From the NCBI GenBank assembly GCA_023630585.1, contig CM042567.1, forward strand, positions 1,708,501-1,772,500: a DNA stretch of 64,000 bases, given 5' to 3'. Shown in pieces: positions 35,786 to 46,941 of this stretch (within the stretch, counting starts at the first letter, position 1; every line of letters starts with the position of its first letter). Under the pieces are notes generated by a model. It saw nothing but the letters and a program-made list of their open reading frames with translations, had not been told where the DNA came from and ran no database searches. Origin of the DNA: Cranoglanis bouderius. Its lineage: Eukaryota; Chordata; Actinopteri; Siluriformes; Cranoglanididae. The translations under genes and the position numbers were made by a program.

Positions 35786-37385
35786 CACTGAACAAAATTA
35801 TAAACGCAACACTTTTTGTTTTTGCCCCCATTTTTCATGAGCTGAACTCAAAGATCTAAGACTTTTTCTATGTACACAAAAGGCCTATTTCTCTCAAATA
35901 TTGTTCACAAATCTGTCTAAATCTGTGTTAGTGAGCACTTCTCCTTTGCCGAGATAATCCACCCACCTCACAGGTGTGGCATATCAAGATGCTGATTAGA
36001 CAGCATGATTATTGCACGGGTGTGCCTTAGGCTGGCCACAATAAAAGGCCACTCTAAAATGTGCAGTTTTACTGTATCGGGGGGGTCCGAAAACCAGTCA
36101 GTATCCGGTGTGACCACCATTTGCCTCACGCAGTGCAACACATCTCCTTCACATAGAGTTGATCAGGTTGTTGATTGTGGCCTGTGGAATGTTGGTCCAC
36201 TTCTCTTCAATGGCTGTGTGAAGTTGCTGGATATTGGCAGGAACTGGAACACGCTGTCGTATACGCCGATCCAGAGCATCCCAAACATGCTCAATGGGTG
36301 ACATGTCCGGTGAGTATGCTGGCCATGCCAGAACTGGGATGTTTTCAGCTTCCAGGAATTGTGTACAGATCTTTGCAATATGGGGCTGTGCATTATCATG
36401 CTGCAACATGAGGTGATGGTCGTGGTTGATCTCGTCACGGTATCTCTGTGCATTCAAAATGCCATCAATAAAATGCACCTGTGTTCGTTGTCCATAACAT
36501 ACGCCTGCCCATACCATAACCCCACCGCCACCATGGGCCGCTCGATCCACAACGCTGACATCAGCAAACCGCTCACCCACACGACGCCATACACGCTGTC
36601 TGCCATCTGCCCTGTACAGTGAAAACCGGGATTCATCCGTGAAGAGAACACCTCTCCAAAGTGCCAGACGCCATCGAATGTGAGCATTTGCCCACTCAAG
36701 TCGGTTACGACGACGAACTGCAGTCAGGTTGAGACCCCGATGAGGACGACGAGCATGCAGATGAGCTTCCCCGAGACGGTTTCTGACAGTTTGTGCAGAA
36801 ATTCTTTGGTTATGCAAACCGATTGTTGCAGCAGCTGTCCGGGTGGCTGGTCTCAGACGATCTTGGAGGTGAAGATGCTGGATGTGGAGGTCCTGGGCTG
36901 GTTTGGTTACACGTGGTGTGCGGTCGTGAGGCCGGTTGGATGTACTGCCAAATTCTCTGAAACGCCTTTGGAGACGGCTTATGGTAGAGAAATGAACATT
37001 CAATTCACGGGCAACAGCTCTGGTGGACATTCCTGCAGTCAGCATGCCAATCGCACGCTCCCTCAAAACTTGCGACATCTGTGGCGTTGTGCTGTTTGAT
37101 AAAACTGCACATTTTAGAGTGGCCTTTTATTGTGGCCAGCCTAAGGCACACCCGTGCAATAATCATGCTGTCTAATCAGCATCTTGATATGCCACACCTG
37201 TGAGGTGGGTGGATTATCTCGGCAAAGGAGAAGCGCTCCCTAACACAGATTTAGACAGATTTGTGAACAATATTTGAGAGAAACGGGCCTTTTGTGTACA
37301 TAGAAAAAGTCTTAGATCTTTGAGTTCAGCTCATGAAAAATGGGGGGAAAAACAAAAAGTGTTGCGTTTATAATTTTGTTCAGTG
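35786..37385 (-). mobile_element. young Tc1-like element with 286-bp inverted repeats
   Basis: It begins CACTGAACAAAATTATAAAC and ends with the exact inverse. It is flanked by TA at 35784-35785 and 37386-37387. The two 286-bp ends (35786-36071 and 37100-37385) differ at only about five positions by eye. The host site also exists empty at about 40651-40680. The body carries one long minus-strand transposase frame. Confidence 0.96.
36149..37078 (-). CDS. Tc1-like transposase, nearly intact
   Basis: A 309-codon frame. The N-terminal helix-turn-helix region is ERAIGMLTAGMSTRAVAREL with ISRLQRRFREFGS. The catalytic set is FTDESRF, LQHDNAQPH and SPDMSPIEH, with 34 residues between the second Asp and the Glu, so DD34E. 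Two lesions are visible. Just before HHLMLQHDN, the part that usually links NAQRYRDEI to it is shortened by several residues. A TGA follows INSM where the downstream frame (RRCVALREANGGHTGY) continues to a natural stop at the end; TGA for CGA fits a CpG decay. It cuts and pastes its own element at TA sites in the family. Activity is doubtful because of the shortened catalytic-domain loop. Confidence 0.9.
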   Translation of the reverse strand: MSQVLRERAIGMLTAGMSTRAVARELNVHFSTISRLQRRFREFGSTSNRPHDRTPRVTKPAQDLHIQHLHLQDRLRPATRTAAATIGLHNQRISAQTVRNRLGEAHLHARRPHRGLNLTAVRRRNRLEWANAHIRWRLALWRGVLFTDESRFSLYRADGRQRVWRRVGERFADVSVVDRAAHGGGGVMVWAGVCYGQRTQVHFIDGILNAQRYRDEINHDHHLMLQHDNAQPHIAKICTQFLEAENIPVLAWPAYSPDMSPIEHVWDALDRRIRQRVPVPANIQQLHTAIEEKWTNIPQATINNLINSM

Positions 37386-38465
37386 TACATGTTGCATTAC
37401 TTGTTTTGCCTCTTTAGAAGAAGATTCAGACTTCATTATCCCAAAAGATCGACTGGCCAGGGAGAATTACATTAAGAGAGGTCCCATTCAGACAGAACTA
37501 GAAAGCTATCCGAAACATTCAATCAAAGGAAAGGAAAGGAGCTTTAATAAAAACTGGTTTGAAAAATACAAGTGGCTAGAATACAACAGATCCACCGATT
37601 CAGCGTATTGTTTCCCCTGCAGAGTTTTTGGATGTTCTGAAAATTTGCACTGGAAGGATTTAGGGCCTGGAAATCTGCTTTAGAGACAAGGAAAGGCTTT
37701 TCTAGGCACAATGCAAGTCAGCATCATATTGAGAACTTCAAAAAAAACAAAAAACATGGCATATGCATTTAATAACAACACGTGTTGATGAGCAACTTTC
37801 TCCTCAAAAAGCAAATCAGATTAAACTTCAAACAAAGGAGAGAGAAAACCGATATGATGCTCTGCTTAGGTTAACCGATATAACCTCCACATTAGCCAGA
37901 CTTAGACTACTTTTTAGGGGACATGACGAGTCCGAGGATTCAAAAAACAAAGGTGTTTTCAGGGAAGGTACAGATCTAGTGGCAAGATATGACACGGTGC
38001 TTCGAACTCATCTCGAGTCATCACTGAAAAACCCAAAAGGAGTTCCATCCTACATCTCAGCAAAAAGCCGAAATGAGATGATCAGTTGCTTAGGAAATGA
38101 AGTCCTCTAAACAGGACCAACTGTCAGTTACACCGCCCTGCATCCTGCATCAGATTTGCTGAATAGGATCTGATAGTTGTTTCTTACTAATACTTAGATG
38201 CTGAGTCCAGATGTGCTGTTAGTTTTGCTGTAGAACATCACAACTTTTCACAAAGCCTGATGTCCAGTGTAGAGCTTTTTTGCCCAAGATGGACCATAAA
38301 CGTTAGAGCTATTGCCAGATACACTGCCACCAACACAGGAAACACTATGTTTATGTACAATAGGTGAGCAACATTTATCACTTTTCCTCTGATTAGCCCT
38401 TATATGAATGCTAGGCACACTTACATGCACACAAAACTCCTGATTTCAGGGATTTATAATGACCG

Positions 38466-38732
38466 GTGAAAGACGGAAATGCGAGCATAGCCCAGATGAT
38501 TTCTGCTACATCTGTGGGTGTTTTGCAACATCTGGACTACTTTCCAGAAAACCTTGGTGCCGTGAGTGAGGAACAGGGTGAACGGTTTCACCAAGACATA
38601 AAGACAACGGAGAAACGTTACCAAGGTAGATGGAATGTGAACACGATGGCTGACTACTGCTGGTGCCTTCAGAGAGATTGTCAAGAAGTCAGCCATTCCA
38701 GAAAATCCCTCAAAAGGAAGTTCACTCCTTAA
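38466..38732 (+). pseudogene. fragment of a transposon-associated protein family of unknown type
   Basis: An 88-codon frame with LQHLDYFPENLGAVSEEQGE, RFHQDIKTTEKRYQGRW and MADYCWCLQRD, followed by a basic tail. This pattern recurs in many animal genomes in transposon-like contexts, but I cannot name the superfamily. It lies within the foreign stretch 38110-39067 that interrupts the hAT frame. No start or promoter is evident. Confidence 0.5.
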
Positions 38733-40348
38733 GCGCTCTGCATATTATTATAATGTTCGTCTTTTGAAATAGCTTTATTTAGAGTTTCTCACAAACATTT
38801 CACAGACTATTTGTCTTCTGTTCATGTTGTAAACAAGTGTTATGTTTTGTGTGCCTATTGTTGTAATTAATAAATAATAATAGTGGAATTTGACAACTTC
38901 TACCAATTTAAATAAAACCCTGAAAGCAATATAAATTTACTTATTTTGTGGGAAAACAGTACGTGATAGGGAATTTTCAGTGGAATATTTGAACTCAGCA
39001 TGACCAAAATAGGTAAAAAAAAAAAGAAGTGTGATTTGTAAAACAGCATAAACTTTTTTTTTTCTAGATGCAGGGCGGTGTCATGCTTCGGTTTGTTGAC
39101 GAGGAAGCCAAGATTCATGAGTGCTTGATTGATGTCATTCATGCGAAAAACACATCTGGCGCTGGCCTGGCCAGCTGTCTGCTGAAAACATCAGAGAAGT
39201 TCGGTCTTGATGTGAAAAATATAAGAGGACAAGGCTATGATGGCTGTGCTGCCATGTCAGGTGTCTATAAAGGTGTTCAGGTAATCATAAAACAGAAGAG
39301 TGAGAAAGCATACTTTGTACATCGCTATGCTCATCGTTTAAATCTTGTTATTGTTGATATGTGCTGCAAGAACACAGCCACACGTAACTTTTTTGGGTTA
39401 GTTGAACAACTTTACTCGTTCATGGAAGGATCTGCTAAAAGACACAGCCTCTTCACTGATGTTCGACAAAAGCTTCCAAGTGAAAGAGACACAAAAGCTT
39501 CCAAGAGAAACCCCAGACACTAAAATCGTTAAGCACCACAAGATGGTCAGCAAGAACAGACAACTGCAGAGCTCTTCTGGAATCCCTGCCCTGTGTGATT
39601 GAGACCCTTGAACAAATTCAGACAGGTGACAGATTTGACGAGGCGTCATCAGGTACTGCGATGGCACTGAGCAAAGCCATTGATTTTGAGTTCTGCTTGC
39701 ATCTGGTGGCACTAATTAAAATTCTGTCAGTCACAGGTGTTCTCTCAAGATATCTCCAAAAAGAAGACATAACAGCCGAATTTGAGTACAGGATGTTCAT
39801 CCACAGATCGGAAAGGGAAGAGCAACGTCCTAGCGGTCTAATGGACATTCTCATTTATATGGTTGAGAAGAAATATCTAATGGCATACCCTGAACTCCGT
39901 AGACTTTACCAACTTATTATCACACTTCCAGTGACATCTTGCAGTTATGAAAGGTGCTTCTCTTCACTAAAATTAATCAAAAACAGACTGAGAACCACAG
40001 GATCGGATGTCTGATCTAATGGTCACTGCAGTTGAAGCAGATCGAACACAGTCTGTAAACCTGGAGACAGAGAGGGATGCATATTGGAGGCTCGGAGAAA
40101 GACGTTAGGTAGGGTGTATGCTTCTGTGTCTTTATGATCGTGTGTGCAGATTCGGCTGTTCTTCTCTTTTTTTATTCTTTGAACGTCACTTTTTGTGAAA
40201 ATAAATAAATATAATGAATTATAAAAAAAAAATAATAATCTCTTAAGAGATATATAATATTGCTATATTATAAATAATATAGTTTTTAACATCTGAATTT
40301 GTGAACACGTTTCTGCATTATAAACTAGCAATAAACAATCATAAATTT

Positions 40349-40708
40349 ACTTAATTAACATTAAGCAAGAGTAGTAAATGCTGCAACTAAAATATATCAT
40401 TATTAGTTTAAAATTTTTAAAGCATTTATTATGTAACAAATAGTACTTTTGTGAAGTGGTACCATGATGTGTGCTTTTCTTTTAAAATAATGCTCTCATC
40501 TTCTTATCACATTACTGTAGATAACAGCAGGCAGATAGGAGGAAGGCAGGAGGTTGCAGATGAGCAAGGGGAGACAGTCACTGATACTGTACCAGGTAGG
40601 AAAGGCTAGCTTGGTTATTTAGAGACAAGGGAGGAGTTTATTGCTGTTTGACTAATACATGTTGCATTACTTGCCTTCCCTCTTTAGAAGAAGATTCAGA
40701 CTTCATTG
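40349..40708 (+). repeat. direct repeat, copy A' (empty-site copy)
   Basis: Second copy of the 35449-35785/37386-37437 segment. At about 40651-40663 it has the uninterrupted target GACTAATACATGTTGC with a single TA. It diverges after GATTCAGACTTCATT. Confidence 0.92.
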
Positions 40709-42268
40709 AGGAGTCTTCACTCCTGAGGTTTTCTGTATAAGGAGACGTTACTGCGATTTTCAGTAATCGCTGTTAAGTTTAATATGGAGAAAACAACCAT
40801 ACCAGCTGTACCACCGATCTGTTGTGGTCAAATGTGGTAGAACAAAAAAGCTGATAAAATATATAAAACATTGAGCAGCGCACAATTTTCTCCATCGAAT
40901 GACAGAGCCACATCAGGGCTACACAACGCTCTATAACATCTAACCACCAGGTGTCAGTGTAGAGCTCTAAAACCAGTGTTACCATGCACAGAGGACACGT
41001 GCTTACTGGGCCTTTAAAGTTTCCACTAAACATCTTATGATCCATGATTTGATTGTGTACGTTGATGTACTTCCTTCCGAAACAGGAAGTCAGAGTGGCA
41101 ACGTGTCGACTGATTTGCACAACAGCCAATAGCATTCAAGATACACCGTACCACACCGACGTCCAATCTAAACACACCTGACACCAAGGTAGCTGAATAT
41201 GCAGAACAACGAAGAGTTTATAATAAGAGTGCAAGAGTAAAGGGTTTGGCCAAAAACACACCAATGAACCGGGTTTACTGCTAACGAGCTGCTACTGTAG
41301 AGTAAGACACGCCCCCGGGGGTGGGGCATATACAATTCTAGAGAGCTTTTAATTGGACAAACTCAAGACGAGTCCAGGATGAGTCATCAAAAAAATGTTA
41401 ATTCTTTTCCTGGAAGTGACAAATTATCAAATTAAAATGTTTAAACTATTTTATGTATTCATTTCTGGACATAATGTTATATTGGTGTCTAATACATTAA
41501 GAAACAAGTACAAAAAGCTATGAAACTTCAGGGGCGGTTTATCTATAACATCATCATTGCTTGGTTATTTTTGCTTCTTCCTGAAATGACAGGTTGAAAA
41601 GGAACTGATCAACACTAGTACAGGTTTCATATCTTCTGTCATCCCTCCTGCTTTCAACAACTTCCTCAGATTGTGTACATCCCAACCCACATCTAAATTA
41701 ATCCAATATCTCACCGTGGTTCTGTGTCTGCTTCCAGTTACGCCCTTCACTCCATCGATGTCTCAGTTCCACACTATATACACACGGCCGACGTTTTAGG
41801 AGGTTCCTGGAGCTGACAGGTTTCCTGCAGAAAGGTGTGAGGTTACATCACCAGGCAGCTCTATCTTCTCCGAGCAGTAATCTGTACCTGCTGTGAAATC
41901 TGACTTGGATCCAGTATGTATATTTAATGCTGCGTGAATCCAAATCAAATGATTCCTCATTCTCTTTTTTGTTCTTTCTTTTTCTTTTTTTTCCCAGAGT
42001 GAGCGTGAGAGACGAGGAGCTGTTTCAGGAACACAGTCTGACTTCTTCTCATTTCAGTTATCCAAATGTAAACTGATTGACAGTTTAATGTTCATTGGAA
42101 ACTACAGTAAACCACCTCGTAACTTAAACCTGCGACTTTTCTGTCCAAACCAAATAACATGGTACTTCCTTGGAGGATTATGCCGTTATATTCATTAGAG
42201 AAGTCTTACACAATCTGGTCCTTTGTTGAACCACTTAGACATTCACTATTACAGCAGGATTTAATATT

Positions 42269-42270
<2 letters not shown>
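40709..42270. other. non-coding region after the hAT remnant
   Basis: Includes a minus-strand 118-codon frame (40779-41135) with no recognisable domain, and the dispersed repeat at 41210-41400. No convincing gene. Confidence 0.5.
41210..41400 (+). repeat. dispersed repeat (GGCCAAAAACACACCAATGA family)
   Basis: Present inverted at 63105-63270. Shared blocks include CTAACGAGCTGCTACTGTAG, AAGACACGCCCCC, GGGGCATATAC and the edge ACGAGTCCAGGATGAGTCA. Non-coding. Confidence 0.75.

Positions 42271-42276
<6 letters not shown>

Positions 42277-42344
<68 letters not shown>
42277..42344 (+). repeat. (AT)n microsatellite
   Basis: About 34 AT units. Confidence 0.95.
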
Positions 42345-42348
<4 letters not shown>

Positions 42349-42712
42349 TTCAAATATAAAACAAATAAATTATTAGATAGAAAGCACATTAAAATTGTAT
42401 ATTAAATTATAAGATCATGACTAGAAATTATTACAGAACAAAGTAATACTTACAGCCTTATCATATTGATTCAGACAGTGTCATTTCTGTACACTATCCA
42501 AATATTAGAGATAAAAATTTTTTTTAAAATGTGCGATTATCAGCTGAACTGAATCAATAGGCTGAACTGCTGTTAATTGCAGTAAAGCCATTCAAAGTGT
42601 TTTTGATATTATTCTTAAATGTAATATTCCAATTAAATTGTTTCCCAATCTTTCAATGAGCATTTTAACACAATCTTTTTCCTGTCAATTTTTTTTTTTA
42701 ATTCTAATTTTC

Positions 42713-42900
42713 CTCTTGCACTTCTGTATTTTTGCACATTCTTGTCATATTAACACTACTGCTGTTATATTTATATTTATATTTCTGCTGTCTGTGTTTA
42801 TAACATTATATTCATAATATCATGCTGCTATAACACTTCAATTTCCCCATGAGAGATTAATAAACATTTATCTTATCTTCTCTTATTTTAATTATTATTT
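42713..42900 (+). mobile_element. LINE 3'-tail-like fragment
   Basis: Has TCTTGCACTTCTGTATTTTT and ends AATTTCCCCATGAGAGATTA followed by ATAAAC and TTATCT repeats, the usual form of truncated fish LINE 3' ends. No coding part remains. Confidence 0.55.
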
Positions 42901-43619
42901 TAAAATGCTTTGTGGATCCATTTCCTTCATGAAATTAACAGCTATTAGCTTTTCATCTCTAGAGCCACTAATTATTGAGTTTTATTAATATCTAGGTGTC
43001 GTTGTTGTTGGGGTTTTAAACACTTCAACCCCCGGATCTTTTTGCAAATGTTATTTGTGTTAATATTTTATTTAATATTAATCACATCCTTTTTGTTGTC
43101 GGTAGTGGGACAGTGTTTTATTAATGCTGCACCCCAGGAAGAGCGAAGAACGCACACGTGGTCACGTTGTCATGTGGTCACCTTCTTTCATGAAGAGCCT
43201 CCACCATTACCAGAACAGGAATCATCTGCACTTGGGAAGTGACCGATAGTTCGGGGTCGTAACAACCGACACGTACCACATGATAGCCGTTAAAAAGAGC
43301 CTTTCACTGGCTTTCAATCTACACCAGCCCCAATTTTAGCTCTAATTCTGGCTAAAATGTTTTCCTCTATGGCTTCAGATCAGACATTGTAGAACAGATC
43401 AGAATGGTTGTTCACACTGAGGTGGTAAGAAAATACTCTCATTCCTTCTTATGGGAAAGTTAAAGACGGTATGAAAGTTAAAGTCCCTGATTTTGCTGAT
43501 TTTGTGCACCACCATACTGATATGAAAGTGCTCACAAGCCCTGTTCCTGGAGATCTACCTTCCTGCAGGTTTCATCTCCAACCAAAATCTAATACAGATA
43601 TCTAATCTGATATCAAAAT

Positions 43620-43956
43620 CTAATATATATGTATATATGTATATAATTGTTATATCTATATATAATATTGTGTATTCTATATATACTTTATTTTTGTAAT
43701 TTTATTTATTTATTAATTATTATTATTATTATTATTATTATCTATGTCTTTATTATATTATATTATCTTTCTTTTTCTGAATGTAGGCTAGTATGAATGT
43801 GAACTCAGGGCATTGCTGTAAAAGAGTTTTATGCTCAGTCAATTTTCCCTGAATAAACAATGGTTTAAAAAAAAAAAAAAAAAAAAAAAATCCTTGTATG
43901 TGGAAGCATACTTGGCAATAAATCTGATTCCGATTCTGATTCTGATTCTGATTCTG
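43620..43956 (+). mobile_element. LINE 3'-tail-like fragment with (TGATTC)n
   Basis: AT-rich sequence, a poly-A run (43865-43890), then CATACTTGGCAATAAATCTG and tandem GATTCT hexamers up to 43956. This is a retroposon-type tail ending immediately before the promoter motif of the next gene. Confidence 0.55.
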
Positions 43957-43985
43957 TGACGTCACCGAAGAGCTCCGGCTTTAAA
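43957..43985 (+). promoter_or_regulatory. CRE and TATA-like motif upstream of the coiled-coil gene
   Basis: A perfect palindromic TGACGTCA (43957-43964) is followed by CTTTAAAGAG at about 43979. This is about 90-115 bp before the ATG at 44073. CREB/ATF binding is inferred from the consensus only. Confidence 0.45.
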
Positions 43986-44072
43986 GAGTGGAAAAAACGC
44001 GGATCTTTCAGAAATTCACTGAACTTTGGCGAGTTAAGGTGATTATTGAAGTTGCTCTGATCGAGAGATAAA

Positions 44073-45499
44073 ATGAATAAGTTCCTGAATGCACTTGGCG
44101 CTGGTGTAGCGGATCTTCCACTGCGCCCCCTGCTGTACACGGCCGGAGCTGCAGCCACGGCAGCCGGCATTTACTGTTATGTTAAACGAGGCGATGGAGA
44201 GAAAACAACAGCGGACACCGAGGACACAACTGAAGGTACAACTATTTCTCAGTCGTGCTGCTGTAACCATGCAGTGCTAAGTTTACTTCTGTCCTTTAAA
44301 AGAAATGAATTTAGTAGATTTGTTCAGTCCTTCATAAGCTAACAGGCTTTAGTCCAGCGCTCGCGCTGCTTGAAAGATGCACTGATGGGTGAAAGCACTC
44401 TCTCTTTCTGTCCAGGTTCATGGAGGTGTTTAGCTTCATGAATGTGTAATAAAATCTGTCAGTGTGTTCTTAGCCTTAGCCCACATTAGACATGTCCATA
44501 CTGAACATCAGTAAAGTGGATTTATTCCGGAGGCCAGTGAGAAAGTGGGAATACTTGTGCTGTAGAGCTTCACCTGGATCAGAAGTGGAAAATACTGCTG
44601 GTCTGGAATTCAAAACATAAATGATAGATGATGATGTCTGATGGATTTTATTTATTTATTTTTTATTTAGACCCAGTGTGTGACCGGGCCACGGAACCGG
44701 CTCTGGTCCGACCCACAGAAATTCCTCAGGACCAGGTCACGGTAAGTTTGTTCTACTCCTAACTTTGGTTGTGTGAAAATACAAAAATCCAGTTTTCCAT
44801 TATATGAACATTTTAAATATCTGGATTGAAGTGTTTGGTGCTTATGGAGGAGGAAATTAAGTTTGTACTCCAGCACTAGGCTAAGGACAGCAATCCAGAC
44901 CTGATGTTCATTAACTGCAGTTTTTGTCAGGAAAACAATGCGTTAAACTCGTTTGATCAGAAGTCTGATGAATATAAGGATTCTGTGTCAGAGATTGTAC
45001 TGTAGGCCCTGTGGCCCTTTAGATAGATCAGAGAGCTGCAACTAAACATGATGTTTGGACTGAATGCTAGTGCTCAGGAGCGCTACAAACTCCTAAAGCC
45101 AACAATATTTGCACGGTGAATTTCAGGATGCTGTGACTGAGGCTGAGGAGAAGATACAGAAGCTTGTGGTGTCCAATACTCAGCTGGAGGACAGAGTGAG
45201 GGAGCTGGAGGAACTGCTCCATGAGGCACGCAGAGACTGTGACATGAAATGCAAGGTATGTGAGATAAGCATCTGATTAAAAAGTACTTTTCAAAATAAT
45301 ATGAGCACCATATGATGGGAATGATTGAGAATAGGAAATATCTGCACACAAACATAAACTTTATGTTTATGCTGCATGATGACTTTAATTTAACCAAAAT
45401 GAAAATTGTATTTTGAAGTTAATATTTTTTTTTTTTACTGAATAGAAGTGACCCATTGCAGATGTGAACATTAAGCATTCTAATTTGTGAGCTCTGTAG

Positions 45500-45540
<41 letters not shown>

Positions 45541-46334
45541 ATCTTGCACAGTCACATAAATCTTTTCCTTTGGTCACCAGAACATGAACATATCTGAATG
45601 TATGTAGAAGTAAATAAAGCCAATAAGTCTTAATTGTTCTACTTTCAGGTGTCCCTGGCTGAGGCTGAGGAGAAACACCAGAAGGCTGTGGAGACCATTG
45701 CTCAGCTGGAGGTGGAGAAGTCTGACTTGAAAGACCAAGTTGAGACACTGCGAGGAACAGTGCTTGACCTGGGGAACCGGCTAACTGAGACTCAGATGGA
45801 GTGTGATGAGCTGACGAACGTAAGCGAGAAAAGTCTTGCATTAATCAGCTCCTTTAGTAATAATATGGGGATTTTTCATGTTTATGCTGCATGATGAGGT
45901 TCATTTAACCAAAATGAAAGTTGTATTTTCAAGTTATTAGTTTTTTTTTACTAAATAGAAGTGACCCATTGCAGATGTGAACATTAAGCACCTGAGTTTA
46001 AACCTCTTTTGCCCCATGTGTGTGGTTTAGGAGTGTGAGCGAGAGCGGGAGGCTCACAGCATCCTCCAGTCCGATCACAAAGACACGGAGGAGAAGTTAA
46101 AACACTGTGAAGAGTTACTGAATGTAAGATTTTCTTCTCAGTAAGCCAAGATTGCTTTATTTATTTATTTATTTATTTTTTTTACAATTTACAGATGTGA
46201 ACATTAAGCACTCAAGTTTGAATATCTTTTTCCCCGTGTGTGTTTAGGAGTGTGAAATGAAGGAAACTCTGATACACAAGGAGGAGTTACTGAAGGTAAA
46301 CTTTCCTTCTCATGAAACTATGACTGCTATTGTG

Positions 46335-46371
<37 letters not shown>

Positions 46372-46903
46372 CTTGCACAGTCACAGAAATCTTTTCCTTT
46401 AGTCACCTGAACATGAACATATCTGAATGTATGTAGAAGTAACTAAAGCCAATAAGTCTTAATTGTTGTGCTTTCAGGTCTCCCTGGCTGAAGCTGAGGA
46501 GAAAGACCAGAAGGCTGTGGAGACCATTGCTCAGCTGGAGGTGAAGTCTGATTTGAAAGACCAAGTGGAGACACTGCGAGGAACAGTGCAGGACATGGTG
46601 ATCCAGATCTATGACACTTGGAGGAAGTGTAATGAGCTAACAAATGTAAGTGAGAAAAGTCTTGCATTAGGCAGCTCCCTTAGTAATAATATGATGACTT
46701 TATTTATGTTTAAGCATTAAGTACTCAAATTTAAACCTCTTTTGCCCCATGTGTGTTTTAGAAATGTGAGCGAGAGCAGGAGGCTTACAGTATCCTCCAG
46801 AGGGAAAACAATAAGATGAGGTTGACTCTGATGTACCACGAGGCGTTACTGAAGGTAAACTTCCCTTTTCATGAAACTATGACTGCTATTGTGAACTGTC
46901 TGT

Positions 46904-46941
<38 letters not shown>

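Larger units (their letters stand above)
35193..40108 (+). pseudogene. hAT-type transposase remnant with ZMYM1-like/DUF4371 architecture
   Basis: Plus-strand fragments in order: MAQRKINSFFKKTGCQQQQ (35193), DISRQIGGRQEVADEQGE (35648), then a TTF-type zinc-finger-like block SFNKNWFEKYKWLEY...AYCFPCRVF (37420-37680). The DUF4371-like part follows: ENRYDALLRLTDITSTLARL with SAKSRNEMISCLGNEVL (37763-38110), and FVDEEAKIHECL, GQGYDGCAAMSGVYKGVQ and AHRLNLVIVDMC (39068-39523). The hAT C-terminal dimerisation motif LPVTSCSYERCFSSLKLIKN (39595-40014) and EADRTQSVNLE end it near 40108. Frameshifts occur around 37660, 39500 and 40010. The stretch 38110-39067 is foreign or replaced, and a Tc1-like element sits in the 5' part. 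Not functional. Confidence 0.85.

Noticed and set aside
40779..41135. 118-codon minus-strand frame
   Set aside because: No recognisable domain, no splice or promoter support, and it lies in non-coding sequence beside the hAT remnant.
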